Assembly (NCBI GenBank): GCA_021787985.1
Contig: JAJYLG010000018.1
Span: 1-45,556, forward strand
Source of the DNA: Chloroflexota bacterium
GTDB lineage: Bacteria > Chloroflexota > Dehalococcoidia > DSGV01
Length of the DNA stretch: 45,556 nt
Direction: 5' to 3'
Positions within the stretch are counted from its first letter, which is position 1, and each line of letters begins with the position of its first letter. The notes beneath the pieces were generated by a model, which saw nothing but the letters and a program-made list of their open reading frames with translations, did not search any database and had not been told where the DNA came from. Below are positions 1 to 7,009 of this stretch, piece after piece. A program made the translations under genes and the position numbers.

Positions 1-413
1 GGAAACTCCGCCGCGAGGGCAACGACGCCGCTGACGAAGACGGGCGGCAGTACGAGCTCAAGACAGTATCGCGCATCAGCTCGGATGGCATTCCGAAACA
101 CAGTCTGGGTGTCACAACCGAGCACACCCTGACCTACGCGAATATCGAGCGCTATCGGCGAGCCTACTTGTGGATCATCGCTGTCTTCGCACAGAGCACA
201 CCCGAGCTGATCTACGAGATCACGCCCGCAGCGCTCGAGCCGTTGTTCCAGAAGTGGGAGCGGCAACTCCGGCAGCAAGATCCGACCGACACCCTCGAAC
301 GCAACCACATCAACAACCCGAAAATACCGCTGCTGTTCATTCAGCAGCACGGGTTGCTCGTGTGGTCCGAGGGGCGCGCGGCGCTATCCGACAGCCAGAC
401 GCATCTGACGTGA
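1..413 (+). CDS. PvuII-type restriction endonuclease, 5'-partial
   Basis: The open frame enters from the left edge (frame 3) and ends at TGA 411-413. It matches, from memory, the C-terminal two thirds of R.PvuII, which cuts CAGCTG. The catalytic core is visible as REGNDAADEDGRQYELK, giving the D...ExK triad (D58, E68, K70 in PvuII numbering) with exact spacing. The later INNPKIP block that carries two DNA-contacting asparagines in PvuII is also kept. The THHHMNP recognition loop of PvuII reads TEHTLTY here, so only the middle His survives. The gene converges on the methyltransferase and their 3' ends overlap by 30 nt. Roughly 50 N-terminal residues lie outside the window. Family assignment is firm; unchanged specificity is not. 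Confidence 0.88.
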   Translation, partial: KLRREGNDAADEDGRQYELKTVSRISSDGIPKHSLGVTTEHTLTYANIERYRRAYLWIIAVFAQSTPELIYEITPAALEPLFQKWERQLRQQDPTDTLERNHINNPKIPLLFIQQHGLLVWSEGRAALSDSQTHLT

Positions 414-1346
414 GGCGAGTGACACCGGCTCGCCGGTCATGATCGCTCGGTAGGCCCCCGGCGCCTCCTCATCACCTTCGATGAAGCGGAAGGCACTCGT
501 GGCGACGTACGATCGGTCGCAGTCGCAGGCCATCCACCGCCGCCCCAGTCGCTCTGCCGCCTCTCCAGTCGTGTTCGACCCGGCGAAGAAATCGACCACC
601 AGGTCGCCCGGGTCGGTGAGGAGCTTGATGAAGAACGAGGGGAGCCCAGCAGGAAACCGCGCAGGGTGCGGCGTCACGCTGGCGAGCTTGCACCGACGAA
701 GATACTCACCATTGCTCTCGGTGTTCGGGATCGTGAGCAGATGAGACGGTAGGCTCCCGCCATTGTCACGAAAGGTGTTGTCCACGTGGTGCTGGCTGGG
801 TCGCTCCTTCGGCGTGAAGTAGGCTGCCGGGTCCTTCAGCAGCTTCTTCATGCGCTCGCTGTACGGCTGGAGCACGCGCGTGGTGTCCGCCTTCGGCCAC
901 TCGGTCTTGGAGAGCCACCAGACCGTGTTCAACGGGTCCTTGAGACGAAGCTTGCGCTTGTTCACCCATTCGATCGGGGTCGGGAGCTTGCCCGGATTGT
1001 TCCAGTAGATCTCCTGAGCTAAGTAGTAGCCGAGTTCCTCGACCGCCCGGATCAGGAACTTCCACTGCACAAGCGTTCGCGTGGGGCTACCACGCCGGTA
1101 GGCGCCGCCCAGATCAATGACGAGCGAACCGTCGTCGCGCAGCTTCGTCCGCAGCTCGCGCACGAATCCAAGGAGCCACTCGAGGTACTCGTCCTCGATC
1201 TTGTTGCCGTACGCCTTCTGGCGGAGCAGGGCAAACGGCGGAGAGGTGATGCCAAGAGACACGGAGCCGTCCTCGAGCGTCGGCAGCCAGACCATGCTGT
1301 CTGCGCAGTAGGCCGCCCCAAGCTCGGTCGTGTAGGCGGCAATCAT
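384..1346 (-). CDS. PvuII-type cytosine-N4 DNA methyltransferase
   Basis: 320 aa. Modification enzyme that should transfer a methyl group from AdoMet to the N4 of cytosine and protect sites from the neighbouring endonuclease. Motif IV is TSPPF (residues 34-38), typical of N4-cytosine enzymes; the AdoMet motif FAGSNTTGEAAE lies near the C-terminus, giving the beta-class order (IV before I). Further blocks typical of M.PvuII are visible: PIEWVNKRK, NTVWW, PYSERMKKL, NTESNG and HPARFPA. The ATG overlaps the TGA of the upstream RusA-like gene (ATGA), so translation is probably coupled. No C-protein gene separates it from the nuclease, unlike the classical PvuII layout. Confidence 0.93.
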   Translation of the reverse strand: MIAAYTTELGAAYCADSMVWLPTLEDGSVSLGITSPPFALLRQKAYGNKIEDEYLEWLLGFVRELRTKLRDDGSLVIDLGGAYRRGSPTRTLVQWKFLIRAVEELGYYLAQEIYWNNPGKLPTPIEWVNKRKLRLKDPLNTVWWLSKTEWPKADTTRVLQPYSERMKKLLKDPAAYFTPKERPSQHHVDNTFRDNGGSLPSHLLTIPNTESNGEYLRRCKLASVTPHPARFPAGLPSFFIKLLTDPGDLVVDFFAGSNTTGEAAERLGRRWMACDCDRSYVATSAFRFIEGDEEAPGAYRAIMTGEPVSLASRQMRLAVG

Positions 1347-1906
1347 GGTCGCCGCACGCCCCTCATCATCACATCTAGCATAGAAGCGGTTTCCACATCA
1401 GGGAACGGACCGCCTGTTCTACGCGCCGCGCCGGTACAAGTGCCGGTCTTACCTGCGCTCCAGCGGAGCGGGGCCGGGCCGCTCGGGACCAGATCCAGCC
1501 GCACGTCCACCTCGAAGCGTCGTTCCGTCACCCGGCGCACGTCCCGCAGCTCGTGCTGGCCGTATTCGATCGACCGGTCCCGGCTGGCCGCCGCCACCGG
1601 GGCGAACAGGATGTCCGCGATGCCATCGCGCACCGGCTTGAGTACCCCGCCCTCCAAGTTGTCCCGGTCGGTGCGCGGTGCGCCTGGGTAGGCGGCCCGA
1701 ACCGACGGCACCGCCCGCCGCACGGCGCCGTCGCCCACTGCCCGCAGCAGCTCCGGCCACTCCTCCACGAGCGCCGCCCACGCGGCCTCCCGCGCCGCCG
1801 CCCGCACCCGCTTGCGCGCCCGCTCGACCGGCCGCCAATCGCGGTGGCTGCGGTTGGGCGACAGCGTGGCCCGCAGCCGCCCATCCAGGAGCAGCGGCAG
1901 TCGCAC
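1343..1906 (-). CDS. RusA-like Holliday-junction resolvase family protein
   Basis: About 187 aa. The block PRTDRDNLEGGVLKPVRDGI resembles the RusA-family core, where acidic residues in a DxDN...K...D arrangement bind Mg2+ and cleave four-way junctions. The N-terminal strand (RLPLLLDGRLRATLSPNRSH) also fits a RusA fold. The second acidic pair of RusA is not obvious, so activity is uncertain. The start is unclear: GTG 1906 gives the frame used here, but an ATG at 1944 with a good AAGGACGAG ribosome site lies in another frame and stops after 11 codons, which suggests a 1-nt indel near 1910-1930. It sits between a Cys-rich gene and the methyltransferase. Confidence 0.6.
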   Translation of the reverse strand: MRLPLLLDGRLRATLSPNRSHRDWRPVERARKRVRAAAREAAWAALVEEWPELLRAVGDGAVRRAVPSVRAAYPGAPRTDRDNLEGGVLKPVRDGIADILFAPVAAASRDRSIEYGQHELRDVRRVTERRFEVDVRLDLVPSGPAPLRWSAGKTGTCTGAARRTGGPFPDVETASMLDVMMRGVRRP

Positions 1907-1962
1907 GATCAGCGACGGCGCAGTGCCGCGGCCTCCCTGGGCATCTCGTCCTTCTTGTCGGG

Positions 1963-2481
1963 TTACCGCTTCGCCCACTCTTCCCCCATCAGTGCCCGCA
2001 CCAGCCACTCGTTGAGCAAGGCCCCGCTCAGCCACCGCTCGGCCTCCGACGATGCTCCGACTAGCTCCTCCCGGCAGAAGCGCCGCGCGAACCGCACTCC
2101 CAGCTCCAGGTTCCCCGACGCATCCGCGAGCGCCAGCCTGGCGACCCAGGTCGCCACGCGCGGCCATGCCAAAGCTTCGGGCAGCTCCGGCCACGCCTTG
2201 GCGCTCACGCAGCGCGGCGTTCGATGAGCAAGGCCGTCCTCATCGTAGGACTCCAGCCACGCGCGCAGGCCGTGCGCGCCGTCCTCGGCTCGCGGCCGCA
2301 AGCAGTACCAGCGCCTCCGGCAGCTGCCGTGCACCAGCAGCACCGGCCGGAGCGCCTCCGCCAGCTCCCCCACGGGCACGTCGGCCAGATCCAGCTCGGG
2401 CAGCCGCGCCCCGCAGCCATGGCACCAACCGGGCCTCGCCGATGCTATGGCCGTCTCAGCAGCACGGGCCTCTTCGCTCAT
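1963..2481 (-). CDS. Cys-rich protein of unknown function
   Basis: 172 aa, soluble, acidic N-terminal half. I do not recognise the family. Residues 19-24 read WCHGCG, a CxxC knuckle, with further cysteines at about 54, 60, 91 and 136 (HGSCRRRWYC and RFCREE), so a metal site is possible. Several Trp residues and amphipathic helices fill the C-terminal half. The ATG overlaps the stop of the CAP-domain gene upstream (ATGA), so it is translated as part of the same operon. It has no signal peptide, unlike the CAP and lamin-tail products before it. It ends 57 nt before the RusA-like frame. Confidence 0.7.
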   Translation of the reverse strand: MSEEARAAETAIASARPGWCHGCGARLPELDLADVPVGELAEALRPVLLVHGSCRRRWYCLRPRAEDGAHGLRAWLESYDEDGLAHRTPRCVSAKAWPELPEALAWPRVATWVARLALADASGNLELGVRFARRFCREELVGASSEAERWLSGALLNEWLVRALMGEEWAKR

Positions 2482-3641
2482 TGCCCGCCGCTCACCGGCG
2501 CCCAGCCCAGCGTGCCGTCGCCAGCGAGATACAGCGCCACCACCTGTCCCGGCCGCACGCCGCTCACCGTGCGGCTGAGGCCCTGCGGGAAGAGGTACTG
2601 CCACTCGAGCGGCGTCGTGCCGTCCACCGGCTCGTACAGGCTCTGCCAGACGCCCGCCAGTCCGTCGGCGTTCAGGTAGGCGACCACCTGGTCGGCAGAA
2701 GCGAGCGCCGGCCCCTGCCACGCCAGCAGGTAGAAGCCCGCGCCGTGGCTGAACGAGGCCGTTGTCGGCGCTGGCGTGGGCGTCGACGACGCCGCCGGTG
2801 ATGCCGTGGGCGTGGGCGTGGCCGAAGGCGACGCCGTGGGCGTCGGCGTCGGCGAAGGAATTGCCGTCGGCGACGCAGTCGCCGTAGGTGTCGGCGAAAG
2901 CGTGGGCGAAGGCGTCGCCGTCGGCGCCGCATGGCTGCAGAAATCCACGCGCAGGGCGGGGTTGTCCGTCCCACCCACCGCGCCGAACTCCTCGCTGTAG
3001 TACGAGCCCCAGGGCGACAAACGACCCGCCACGTCGGTTGTGATGCGCACCAGCGCCACGCCCGTCTCGGTGAAGTTGCCGTCCATGATGTTGGTCTCGT
3101 GCTCGCACGAGCTCAGCCAGCCAGCCATCACCGCCTGGACGCCCGCGTAGCCCGCGGCGATGTTCTCGCCCATCTCCACGTAGCCGGACGGGTAGCCACA
3201 GTCCAGCTCCCGCTGATACCAGCGGCGCAGGAAGACCCAGCCGTTCGTCGCCGCCTGCCACCGGTAGTCGTCGTGCGGCGAGGACCCGCTCGGCCACGTC
3301 ACCGCCGGCGCCCAGTAGTCGTCCACGGCCAGGTTGGTCGCCTTCCACAGCGACGAGGCCGCCAGCGCCCCATTCACCGTCAGCGCCGGCCGCGGGATGC
3401 CGTCCTGGGCCGTCTGCTGCGCCCGCGCCTGGTTGACGGCCGCCACGATCTGCTGCGCGGCCGCCGAGTCCGCCGTCCCGCCCGGCGGGCTGCCGCCCGT
3501 TTCGGGCGTGCAGCTGGTGTACGCCGCCCGGGCCACGGGGCCGGCGCCGGAGGCCGTCCCGAGCGCCAGGAACGCAGCCAGCAACAGCCCCACCGCCGCC
3601 AGGGCCGTCACCGCCAGGCCTGCGCCACGTCGCGTGCTCAT
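2478..3641 (-). CDS. Secreted CAP/SCP-domain protein with Pro-Thr linker
   Basis: 387 aa. Start ATG 3641 is chosen because it overlaps the upstream stop (ATGA) and is followed at once by a signal peptide or anchor (RR then a hydrophobic stretch, residues about 8-30). Residues about 50-210 form a CAP-superfamily domain: IVAAVNQARAQ helix, MGENIAAGY and CEHETNIMDGNFTETGVALV, the last corresponding to the conserved HxxxxL...GxG region. A 60-residue linker of PTATPSPT-type repeats follows. The C-terminal 85 residues (GAGFYLLAWQGP onward) are a separate beta-rich module that I cannot name. Bacterial CAP proteins are extracellular; their role is mostly unknown. Being encoded in an operon with a restriction-modification system is odd. 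Confidence 0.85.
   Translation of the reverse strand: MSTRRGAGLAVTALAAVGLLLAAFLALGTASGAGPVARAAYTSCTPETGGSPPGGTADSAAAQQIVAAVNQARAQQTAQDGIPRPALTVNGALAASSLWKATNLAVDDYWAPAVTWPSGSSPHDDYRWQAATNGWVFLRRWYQRELDCGYPSGYVEMGENIAAGYAGVQAVMAGWLSSCEHETNIMDGNFTETGVALVRITTDVAGRLSPWGSYYSEEFGAVGGTDNPALRVDFCSHAAPTATPSPTLSPTPTATASPTAIPSPTPTPTASPSATPTPTASPAASSTPTPAPTTASFSHGAGFYLLAWQGPALASADQVVAYLNADGLAGVWQSLYEPVDGTTPLEWQYLFPQGLSRTVSGVRPGQVVALYLAGDGTLGWAPVSGGQ
2783..2930 (-). repeat. Low-complexity Pro/Thr/Ser-coding repeat
   Basis: Imperfect 12-18 bp units (GGCGTGGGC / GGCGAAGGC variants on the plus strand) encode the SPTPTPT-type linker of the CAP protein. This is a flexible extracellular spacer and a likely slippage tract. 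Similar tracts occur in the deacetylase at 14305. Confidence 0.8.
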
Positions 3642-3919
3642 CGCTTCCCTCCCTCCCCATCGCCGTGCGACACGCCACCTCTCGCTGGAGTCGCCCTGCT
3701 CCGCCCAGTCCTGCCGCCAAGCGCCGCCAGCTCCCGCCGCGTCGCGAGATACTCGTAACCGCACCAGCCGCACGACAGCGCCCGCAGCGCGAAACGCGCC
3801 ATGCTCACCGCTTCCTGCGATAGCCGGTGATCGCAGCGCGGACACCACGGCTGGCCCCCACGCAGCGCCGGGACGGCGATGCGCCCGCCCCCAGCGCCCT
3901 GCTCGAGGCGCACGGTCAC
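3638..3919 (-). CDS. Small double-CxxC zinc-ribbon protein
   Basis: 93 aa. Start GTG 3919 overlaps the upstream stop (GTGA). Residues about 26-58 contain PWCPRCDHRL and then SCGWCGYEYL, two CxxC knuckles about 25 residues apart, the pattern of a treble-clef or ribbon zinc site. The basic tail is rich in Gly and Arg. The gene lies between two secreted-protein genes and its own stop overlaps the CAP start. No signal peptide is present, so it is probably cytoplasmic. Function unknown; similar stubs are often nucleic-acid or chaperone-type zinc proteins. Confidence 0.75.
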   Translation of the reverse strand: MTVRLEQGAGGGRIAVPALRGGQPWCPRCDHRLSQEAVSMARFALRALSCGWCGYEYLATRRELAALGGRTGRSRATPARGGVSHGDGEGGKR

Positions 3920-4656
3920 GGCCCGCCCGCCCCGGGCGTCCAGTAGCGCCACAGATCGGCCAAGCCGGCCCCCAGCGACGGGTACGACAGCACCGCCACG
4001 CACGTCCGGTAGGGCCAGAAGTACCTGGTCACCGGCTGCTGCCACCGGCCCGCGCAGCCGTCCGCCTGGCCGGCGGGAACGCTGTACACGCGGCAGGACT
4101 GCCCGGGCGCCAGGCCCTCGTGGCCGAACACGAACCAGTCCGGCCGCAGCCCCGGCTCCGAGCCGTGCGTCAGCTCCAGGCCCGCGAGCTCGGCCCGAGC
4201 ACCGCCGATGTTGCTGACCTCCGCGTACTCGGCCCCGAGCGTCGCGCTCAGCCCCACCGCCGTGACCCGCACCGCCGGCCAGCCCAGCGCCTGCGTGAGC
4301 TGCTGGATGACTTTGAGGTCACCCGCCTGCACGTGGATGCGGATGTAGGCCGCCAGCACGTCCTGCTCCGTCGGGTTGGCGATGCCGAAGAACCGCAGTA
4401 GGCCGGCCAGGGCGTTGCCGCTGTTGTTCCAGAACGCCAGCCGCACGGGGCTGCAGGAGACCTGCCTGTCCCGGTCGGCCGGGATGCACTGCCCGCTCCA
4501 GTCGCGTTCCACACGCGTGACATCGGTACTCGGGCTCGGCGTGGGCGAAGGCTGCCCGCCAGCCGCTCGCGTCCCGGCCCCCGCTCCCAGCGCCCGCGCC
4601 CCCACCAACAGCCCCACCGCTGCCAGCGCCCCCACCACACCGCGACCGACGTTCAT
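3916..4656 (-). CDS. Secreted lamin-tail-domain-like protein
   Basis: 246 aa. Signal peptide or anchor at residues 1-27, then a short PSPTPSPST linker. Residues about 57-135 form a helical block with DVLAAYIRIHVQAGDL and TQALGWPAVR; residues about 138-235 look like a lamin-tail (LTD) beta fold, with EYAEVSNIGG, LAPGQSCRVYS and a C-terminal LWRYWTPG strand. LTD domains occur in many bacterial surface proteins and nucleases. The same two-part module recurs in the large protein at 21786-24725 (see findings). Start ATG 4656 lies 28 nt after the RDD/NERD-like gene. Extracellular or membrane-tethered by inference. Confidence 0.75.
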   Translation of the reverse strand: MNVGRGVVGALAAVGLLVGARALGAGAGTRAAGGQPSPTPSPSTDVTRVERDWSGQCIPADRDRQVSCSPVRLAFWNNSGNALAGLLRFFGIANPTEQDVLAAYIRIHVQAGDLKVIQQLTQALGWPAVRVTAVGLSATLGAEYAEVSNIGGARAELAGLELTHGSEPGLRPDWFVFGHEGLAPGQSCRVYSVPAGQADGCAGRWQQPVTRYFWPYRTCVAVLSYPSLGAGLADLWRYWTPGAGGP

Positions 4657-4684
4657 CAGAGCTCCCTCCCGCTCCGCGAATCCG

Positions 4685-5584
4685 TTACGACGCCAGGCTC
4701 GGGCTCCGCATCCACGCCAGCAGCGCCTCCCTCGTCTCGGCATGCAGCGCCCCGCAGCGGTCCAGCGCCCGCAGCGCGTCCTCCAGCTCGTCGGCCGCAA
4801 CCACCGTGACCGGCGCCTCGCGCGCGGCCACCGTCTCCTGCTCCTCCCGCCCGGCGCACACCACCAGCCCCGCCAGCGGCAGCGGCCCCAGCTCGCGGCC
4901 GGTCTCCCGCTCGACCCGCTCCCGCACCGACGCGCTCCATTCCGGCAGCGCGACCCGCAGCGGCTCCGTCCAGGGGGGCACGGCGCGCACCACGATGGCG
5001 GCCCGTCGGCCCACGACCAGCCACTGGCGCGCCGGCTTGCCACGGTGGATGATCTGCATCTCCCCCGAGCGCTCGAGGACCCCCAGCGCGTCGCACAGCC
5101 GCCGCCGCAGCTCCGCGGCTTCCTCCTCCGCGGGCGGCCCTGGCTCCGGCTCCAGGAGCGCGTCCTCGGGGTCGCTGACCGCGGCGAACAGCCCACGCGG
5201 CTGCAGGGGCAGCGTGGCCCAGGTCGCCAGCAGCGTCAGGCCGCGCACCTGCTGCCGCTCCGCGAGGTCCACCACGCGCAAACCGAGCAGCCCCATCACC
5301 GGCGTCCAGCCGCGCGCCGACGTGACGGCGTTCACCGCCATCCACGTCGCAAACCAGAACCACACGCGCCAGGAGAGCAGCTCGGACCACGGCGCGCGCT
5401 TGCTCAGGTACGACAGCGGGTCGACCAGCACCAGCCACACGAACGCGTCCACCAGCCAGGCCGGCGCCACGCGACCGAGACCGGCACGCACCACGTGCCG
5501 CCAGGAGCGCGAACGGACGCGCGGCCGCACCAGCGCGGCGCCCATCCGCCACGGCAGACTGACCAGCCACCAGACCAACAGCAT
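4685..5584 (-). CDS. Membrane protein: RDD-like domain plus degenerate NERD-like domain
   Basis: 299 aa, first gene of the minus operon. Residues about 40-125 are hydrophobic and carry RGWTPVMGLLGLRVVDL, close to the RDD-family signature. After an acidic coiled stretch (residues 140-165) comes a C-terminal half (QWLVVGRRAAIVVRAV ... VVAADELEDALRAL) laid out like a NERD nuclease-related domain. The expected D and ExK catalytic residues of NERD are replaced (ARQW, VVRA), so nuclease activity is unlikely. A ribosome site AAGGAG sits 8 nt before the ATG, just behind a TATACT box at 5612-5607. Confidence 0.6.
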   Translation of the reverse strand: MLLVWWLVSLPWRMGAALVRPRVRSRSWRHVVRAGLGRVAPAWLVDAFVWLVLVDPLSYLSKRAPWSELLSWRVWFWFATWMAVNAVTSARGWTPVMGLLGLRVVDLAERQQVRGLTLLATWATLPLQPRGLFAAVSDPEDALLEPEPGPPAEEEAAELRRRLCDALGVLERSGEMQIIHRGKPARQWLVVGRRAAIVVRAVPPWTEPLRVALPEWSASVRERVERETGRELGPLPLAGLVVCAGREEQETVAAREAPVTVVAADELEDALRALDRCGALHAETREALLAWMRSPSLAS

Positions 5585-5606
5585 GTACCGTTCTCCTTAC
5601 CATTGA

Positions 5607-5612
5607 GTATAC
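5607..5612 (-). promoter_or_regulatory. -10 box (TATACT) for the minus-strand operon
   Basis: TATACT reads on the minus strand 23 nt before the ATG of the RDD/NERD-like gene, leaving room for a short leader with an AAGGAG ribosome site. No clear -35 hexamer. The box is part of an 8-bp self-palindrome AGTATACT (5607-5614). Confidence 0.5.
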
Positions 5613-5657
5613 TTCATCGTCCTATCGGGTCCTCGGCACGTCTGCTGCCCAGGTAGC

Positions 5658-5663
5658 TATACT
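5658..5663 (+). promoter_or_regulatory. -10 box (TATACT) giving a probably leaderless Prim-Pol mRNA
   Basis: TATACT ends 7 nt before the ATG at 5671, so transcription should start at or next to the A of the start codon. No ribosome binding site precedes that ATG. It faces the minus-strand -10 box 46 nt away, making a compact divergent promoter region. Confidence 0.5.
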
Positions 5664-5670
5664 ACATCTG

Positions 5671-6606
5671 ATGAGGTCCTCTCTGGCGCCGCCTGCCAAG
5701 CACCCCGGCGCAGCGCGACCGGGCATGCTCGCGCCGGCGCTCGGCTATGCCCGCCGCGGCCTCGCCGTCCTGCCCGTCTGGTGGCCGCTGCCAGACGGCC
5801 GCTGTGCCTGTGCCATCGGCACCGGCCGCCAGGACTGCCCCTCGCCCGCCAAGCACCCCATCGCCGCGCTGGCCCGCTCGGGCGTCCGTGACGCCTCCCG
5901 CGATGCGCGCGTCATCGTCGCCTGGTGGAGCTTCGCCCCCCTGGCCAACGTCGCCGTGGCCACCGGCCCCGTCTCCGGCCTGGTGGTGCTCGACTTGGAC
6001 CGGGGCGGCGACGCTTCACTGCGCCGGCTCGAAGCCGAACACGGGGCGCTGCCGCGCACCGTCTGCTGCATCACCGGCAGCGGCGGCAGCCACCTCTGGT
6101 TCCACTCACGGGAGCCCGGCCTGCGCAACCGGGTCCGCATCGCCCCAGGCCTGGACGTGCGCGCCGAGCACGGCTACGTCCTCGCCCCGCCCTCGCTTCA
6201 CGCCTCGGGCCGCCGCTACCGCTGGTCAAAGCAGGCCGGCCTCGGCCGCACCCCCATCGCCGCCCTGCCCGCCTGGCTCGCCGCCCTGCTGCGGCCACCG
6301 CCCCCAGCCGAGCCCGCACGCGGCCAGCGAGCGCCCTGCGACGCACGCGGCGCCGCGCGCCTGCTGGCGCGTCTCGCTGACCGCGTCCAGCAGGCGCCTC
6401 CCGGCACCCGCAACGACACCCTCAACCGCTGCGCCTTCACCGCCGGCCGCCTCCTCGCCGCCGGCCTGCTCCGGGAAGCAGAGGTCCGCGACGAGCTCAG
6501 CCTCGCCGCCCGCGCCGCCGGCCTCACCACTTTCGAGACGGAGCGCACCATCGCCTCCGGGCTCGCCGCCGGCAAGCAACAGCCGTGGCAGGCAGACGCC
6601 CACTGA
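5671..6606 (+). CDS. Bifunctional DNA primase/polymerase (Prim-Pol) replication protein
   Basis: 311 aa. Archaeo-eukaryotic primase-type domain of plasmids, phages and integrative elements. Visible signature: ALGYARRGLAVLPV at the N-terminus, AKHPIAAL, WWSFAPLANVAVATG, GLVVLDLDRGG (metal-binding DxD), TGSGGSHLWF, GLDVRAEHGYVLAPPS and the RRYRW strand, ending near residue 200. The remaining 110 residues are helical (GTRNDTLNRCAFTAGRLLAAG), like the accessory helical region that follows Prim-Pol in many element proteins. No helicase domain is fused. An alternative start at ATG 5725 would still keep the whole domain. It suggests that the region to the left is or was a self-replicating element. 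Confidence 0.9.
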   Translation: MRSSLAPPAKHPGAARPGMLAPALGYARRGLAVLPVWWPLPDGRCACAIGTGRQDCPSPAKHPIAALARSGVRDASRDARVIVAWWSFAPLANVAVATGPVSGLVVLDLDRGGDASLRRLEAEHGALPRTVCCITGSGGSHLWFHSREPGLRNRVRIAPGLDVRAEHGYVLAPPSLHASGRRYRWSKQAGLGRTPIAALPAWLAALLRPPPPAEPARGQRAPCDARGAARLLARLADRVQQAPPGTRNDTLNRCAFTAGRLLAAGLLREAEVRDELSLAARAAGLTTFETERTIASGLAAGKQQPWQADAH

Positions 6607-6648
6607 GCGGCAAGCGAGCCGGGCATCACCCCGGCGTTTGACACGAGC

Positions 6649-6677
6649 TTGATCAGGCCAGCCGGTCTGCATAGGAT
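6649..6677 (+). promoter_or_regulatory. Putative sigma-70 promoter of the toxin-antitoxin pair
   Basis: TTGATC (6649-6654), a 17-nt spacer and TAGGAT (6672-6677). The start site would fall near 6684, about 23 nt before the antitoxin ATG, with GAGAGG as ribosome site. Confidence 0.45.
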
Positions 6678-6706
6678 TCTAGGTAGAAAAGACCGAGAGG
6701 TTGCCA

Positions 6707-7009
6707 ATGGCCATCATCGATACGGCCGATCTGCTCTCGATCTCCGACGCGAGCAGGCTCGGCGTCTCGCGCCTCGTTCATGAAGCGGAGGCAGGCCACG
6801 AGCAGGTTCTCCTGCGCAACAACAAGCCCATCGCAGCCGTCATAGGCATGAAGCGGCTGGAGGAGCTTCAGCAGATGCAGGAGGAGTTGCTCGATCTCTC
6901 ACTGACGGCGGCGCGCATGCTGACGGCCGGGCCCCGTCGGCACGGGCTCGACGAAGTGCTTGCGCAGTTCGGCTACACCCGCGAGCAGCTCCGCGACGTG
7001 CCGGAGTAG
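6707..7009 (+). CDS. Phd/YefM-type antitoxin
   Basis: 100 aa. The N-terminal 50 residues (TADLLSISDASRLGVSRLVHE, then LLRNNKPIAAVIGMKRLEEL) fit the Phd/YefM DNA-binding dimer fold that represses its own promoter. The C-terminal half is helical and would wrap the toxin. The ATG at 6707 is preferred to TTG 6701 because GAGAGG lies 7 nt upstream. The stop TAG is followed without a gap by the toxin ATG, the normal antitoxin-first order. Antitoxin role is inferred from the family and layout. Confidence 0.8.
   Translation: MAIIDTADLLSISDASRLGVSRLVHEAEAGHEQVLLRNNKPIAAVIGMKRLEELQQMQEELLDLSLTAARMLTAGPRRHGLDEVLAQFGYTREQLRDVPE

Noticed and set aside
1553-2801. Plus-strand frames over the RusA-like and Cys-rich genes
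   Set aside because: Ala/Pro/Arg-rich shadows of the minus-strand genes, with no ribosome sites or motifs.
2783-2930. Possible CRISPR-like or regulatory direct repeats
   Set aside because: Units are short, imperfect and in frame with a Pro/Thr linker; there are no spacers of constant length.
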